The notes under the pieces: generated by a model
Database searches by the model: none
Told to the model about the DNA's origin: nothing
Seen by the model: only the letters and a program-made list of their open reading frames with translations
Shown: in pieces, positions 63,276 through 64,000 of the stretch
How positions within the stretch are numbered: the first letter of the stretch is position 1
Layout: each line of letters begins with the position of its first letter
DNA from: Alkalitalea saponilacus
GTDB taxonomy: Bacteria > Bacteroidota > Bacteroidia > Bacteroidales > Marinilabiliaceae
DNA: 64,000 bases
Assembly: GCF_900168165.1 (NCBI RefSeq)
Contig: NZ_FUYV01000002.1
Span: forward strand, 248,001 to 312,000
Reading direction: 5' to 3'
Program-made: the position numbers and the translations under genes

Positions 63276-63960
63276 AGTAATTCTCAAGTTCAACCGCCAT
63301 CTGTTCGTCAGATTTCATGTCCCGGATTACCAGCCCTTTTTCCAGCAAAACAATACGGCTGCAAATTTCAGTTACATGGTTCAAATCGTGACTTGAAATC
63401 AGAAATGTGCGTCCGAACTCCTCCTGCTCCCTGCGAATGATTCGTTTCAGTCGCGCTTGGGAGGTTGGGTCGAGGTTCTCAAATGGTTCGTCAAGCAACA
63501 CTAATTCCGGATTACCAAACAAAGCAGCTGCAAGCCCCGTCTTTTTGATGTTCCCTTTTGATAAATCTCTGATGTATTTCGAGGTGCCTATAATTTCACC
63601 GTTAAAAAAATCAGAAAACCTGTCCAAATGTATGCGAACATCTTCTTTAGACAGACGATAAAACTTTCTCAAAACCTCAAAGTACTCATCGGGAGTTAAA
63701 TAACCCAACAACATATACTCATCCAGATAAGAGCCGGTTCTCTTCTTCCACTCTTCTCCTGAACTCACATTTTCACCATTGATTGTAACAGTGCCTTCTG
63801 AGGCTTTTATCATATCCAAAATCAGACGAAACAGAGTGGTTTTTCCAGCACCATTATTCCCTACCAGTCCGAAACACTCTCCTGGTTGTATTTGAAGCTT
63901 GTCAATATTCAATACCACTTCTGAGTGGTATTGCTTTTTTAAGTTGATAATTTCTATCAT
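63265..63960 (-). CDS. ABC transporter ATP-binding protein
   Basis: A 231-residue ABC ATPase with Walker A (GNNGAGKTTLFRL), Q-loop (YLDEYMLLGYLTPDEYFEVLRKFY), signature (LSKGNIKKTGLAAAL), Walker B (LVLLDEPFENLDP) and switch histidine (LISSHDLNHVTEIC). It resembles CcmA/NatA-type exporters that pair with a separate permease, probably encoded to the right of the window on the same strand. Substrate cannot be named. It starts at the ATG at 63960. The remaining 40 bases to the window edge are upstream DNA. Confidence 0.9.
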   Translation of the reverse strand: MIEIINLKKQYHSEVVLNIDKLQIQPGECFGLVGNNGAGKTTLFRLILDMIKASEGTVTINGENVSSGEEWKKRTGSYLDEYMLLGYLTPDEYFEVLRKFYRLSKEDVRIHLDRFSDFFNGEIIGTSKYIRDLSKGNIKKTGLAAALFGNPELVLLDEPFENLDPTSQARLKRIIRREQEEFGRTFLISSHDLNHVTEICSRIVLLEKGLVIRDMKSDEQMAVELENYFNQ

Positions 63961-64000
63961 GACTCTTTTCTGAATGTAGAAGAAATACTATATCGGTTTT

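Overview
The window is a low-GC chromosomal segment from a Bacteroidota bacterium, most likely an environmental or marine Bacteroidales/Marinilabiliales-type lineage. The evidence is: four proteins with C-terminal type IX secretion (T9SS) sorting domains; a BtuB/BtuG pair in which the BtuG lipoprotein has an acidic surface-export signal after its lipid cysteine; several TAnnTTTG (-7) promoter boxes; and very large PAS/GAF sensor proteins. No rRNA, tRNA, CRISPR array, transposase or integrase was found.

The dominant theme is vitamin B12, in three minus-strand blocks. Block A (9.9-15.0 kb) holds cbiB, cobD, a PhzF-family gene and a MazF/ribbon-helix-helix toxin-antitoxin pair in one overlapping operon, then cobQ. 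Block B (30.4-38.2 kb) holds a cobalamin riboswitch, btuB, btuG, a secreted DUF4430 (transcobalamin-C-like) protein, cobU, cobT, cobS and cobC. Block C (49.2-53.0 kb) holds a second cobalamin riboswitch, a DUF71/Dph6-like PP-loop ATPase, btuF, btuC and btuD. Together they cover outer-membrane capture, inner-membrane import, amidation, the aminopropanol arm, nucleotide-loop assembly and lower-ligand activation. No corrin-ring genes and no adenosyltransferase gene are present here, which fits salvage or a pathway completed elsewhere. Both riboswitches carry an array of exact 7-nt repeats in the same peripheral loop, and each array is self-complementary. This is the most unusual signal in the window.

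Between the B12 blocks lie other regions. The left end (0-9.9 kb) has an output-less PAS/GAF sensor, a beta-propeller lipoprotein, a T9SS protein and small membrane proteins. The 15.1-30.5 kb region has a CHASE/PAS hybrid histidine kinase, an AraC regulator, a PQQ-like propeller lipoprotein, an OmpA-family protein, a 1409-residue beta-helix/PKD T9SS protein and a second PAS/GAF histidine kinase. The 38.2-49.0 kb region has a structured RNA-like segment, a T9SS protein with a small basic-to-acidic peptide gene behind it, a phage-endolysin-like M15 peptidase, and an exported RHS/YD-repeat protein with a small YD-repeat/T9SS companion.

The right end (53-64 kb) is mostly housekeeping: a fused FAD/4Fe-4S D-lactate/glycolate-type dehydrogenase, dprA, a small membrane protein, a GH127 lipoprotein, aroB, aroA and an ABC-transporter ATPase. 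Intergenic DNA contains tandem and palindromic short repeats, clearest at 33.0-33.4 kb.
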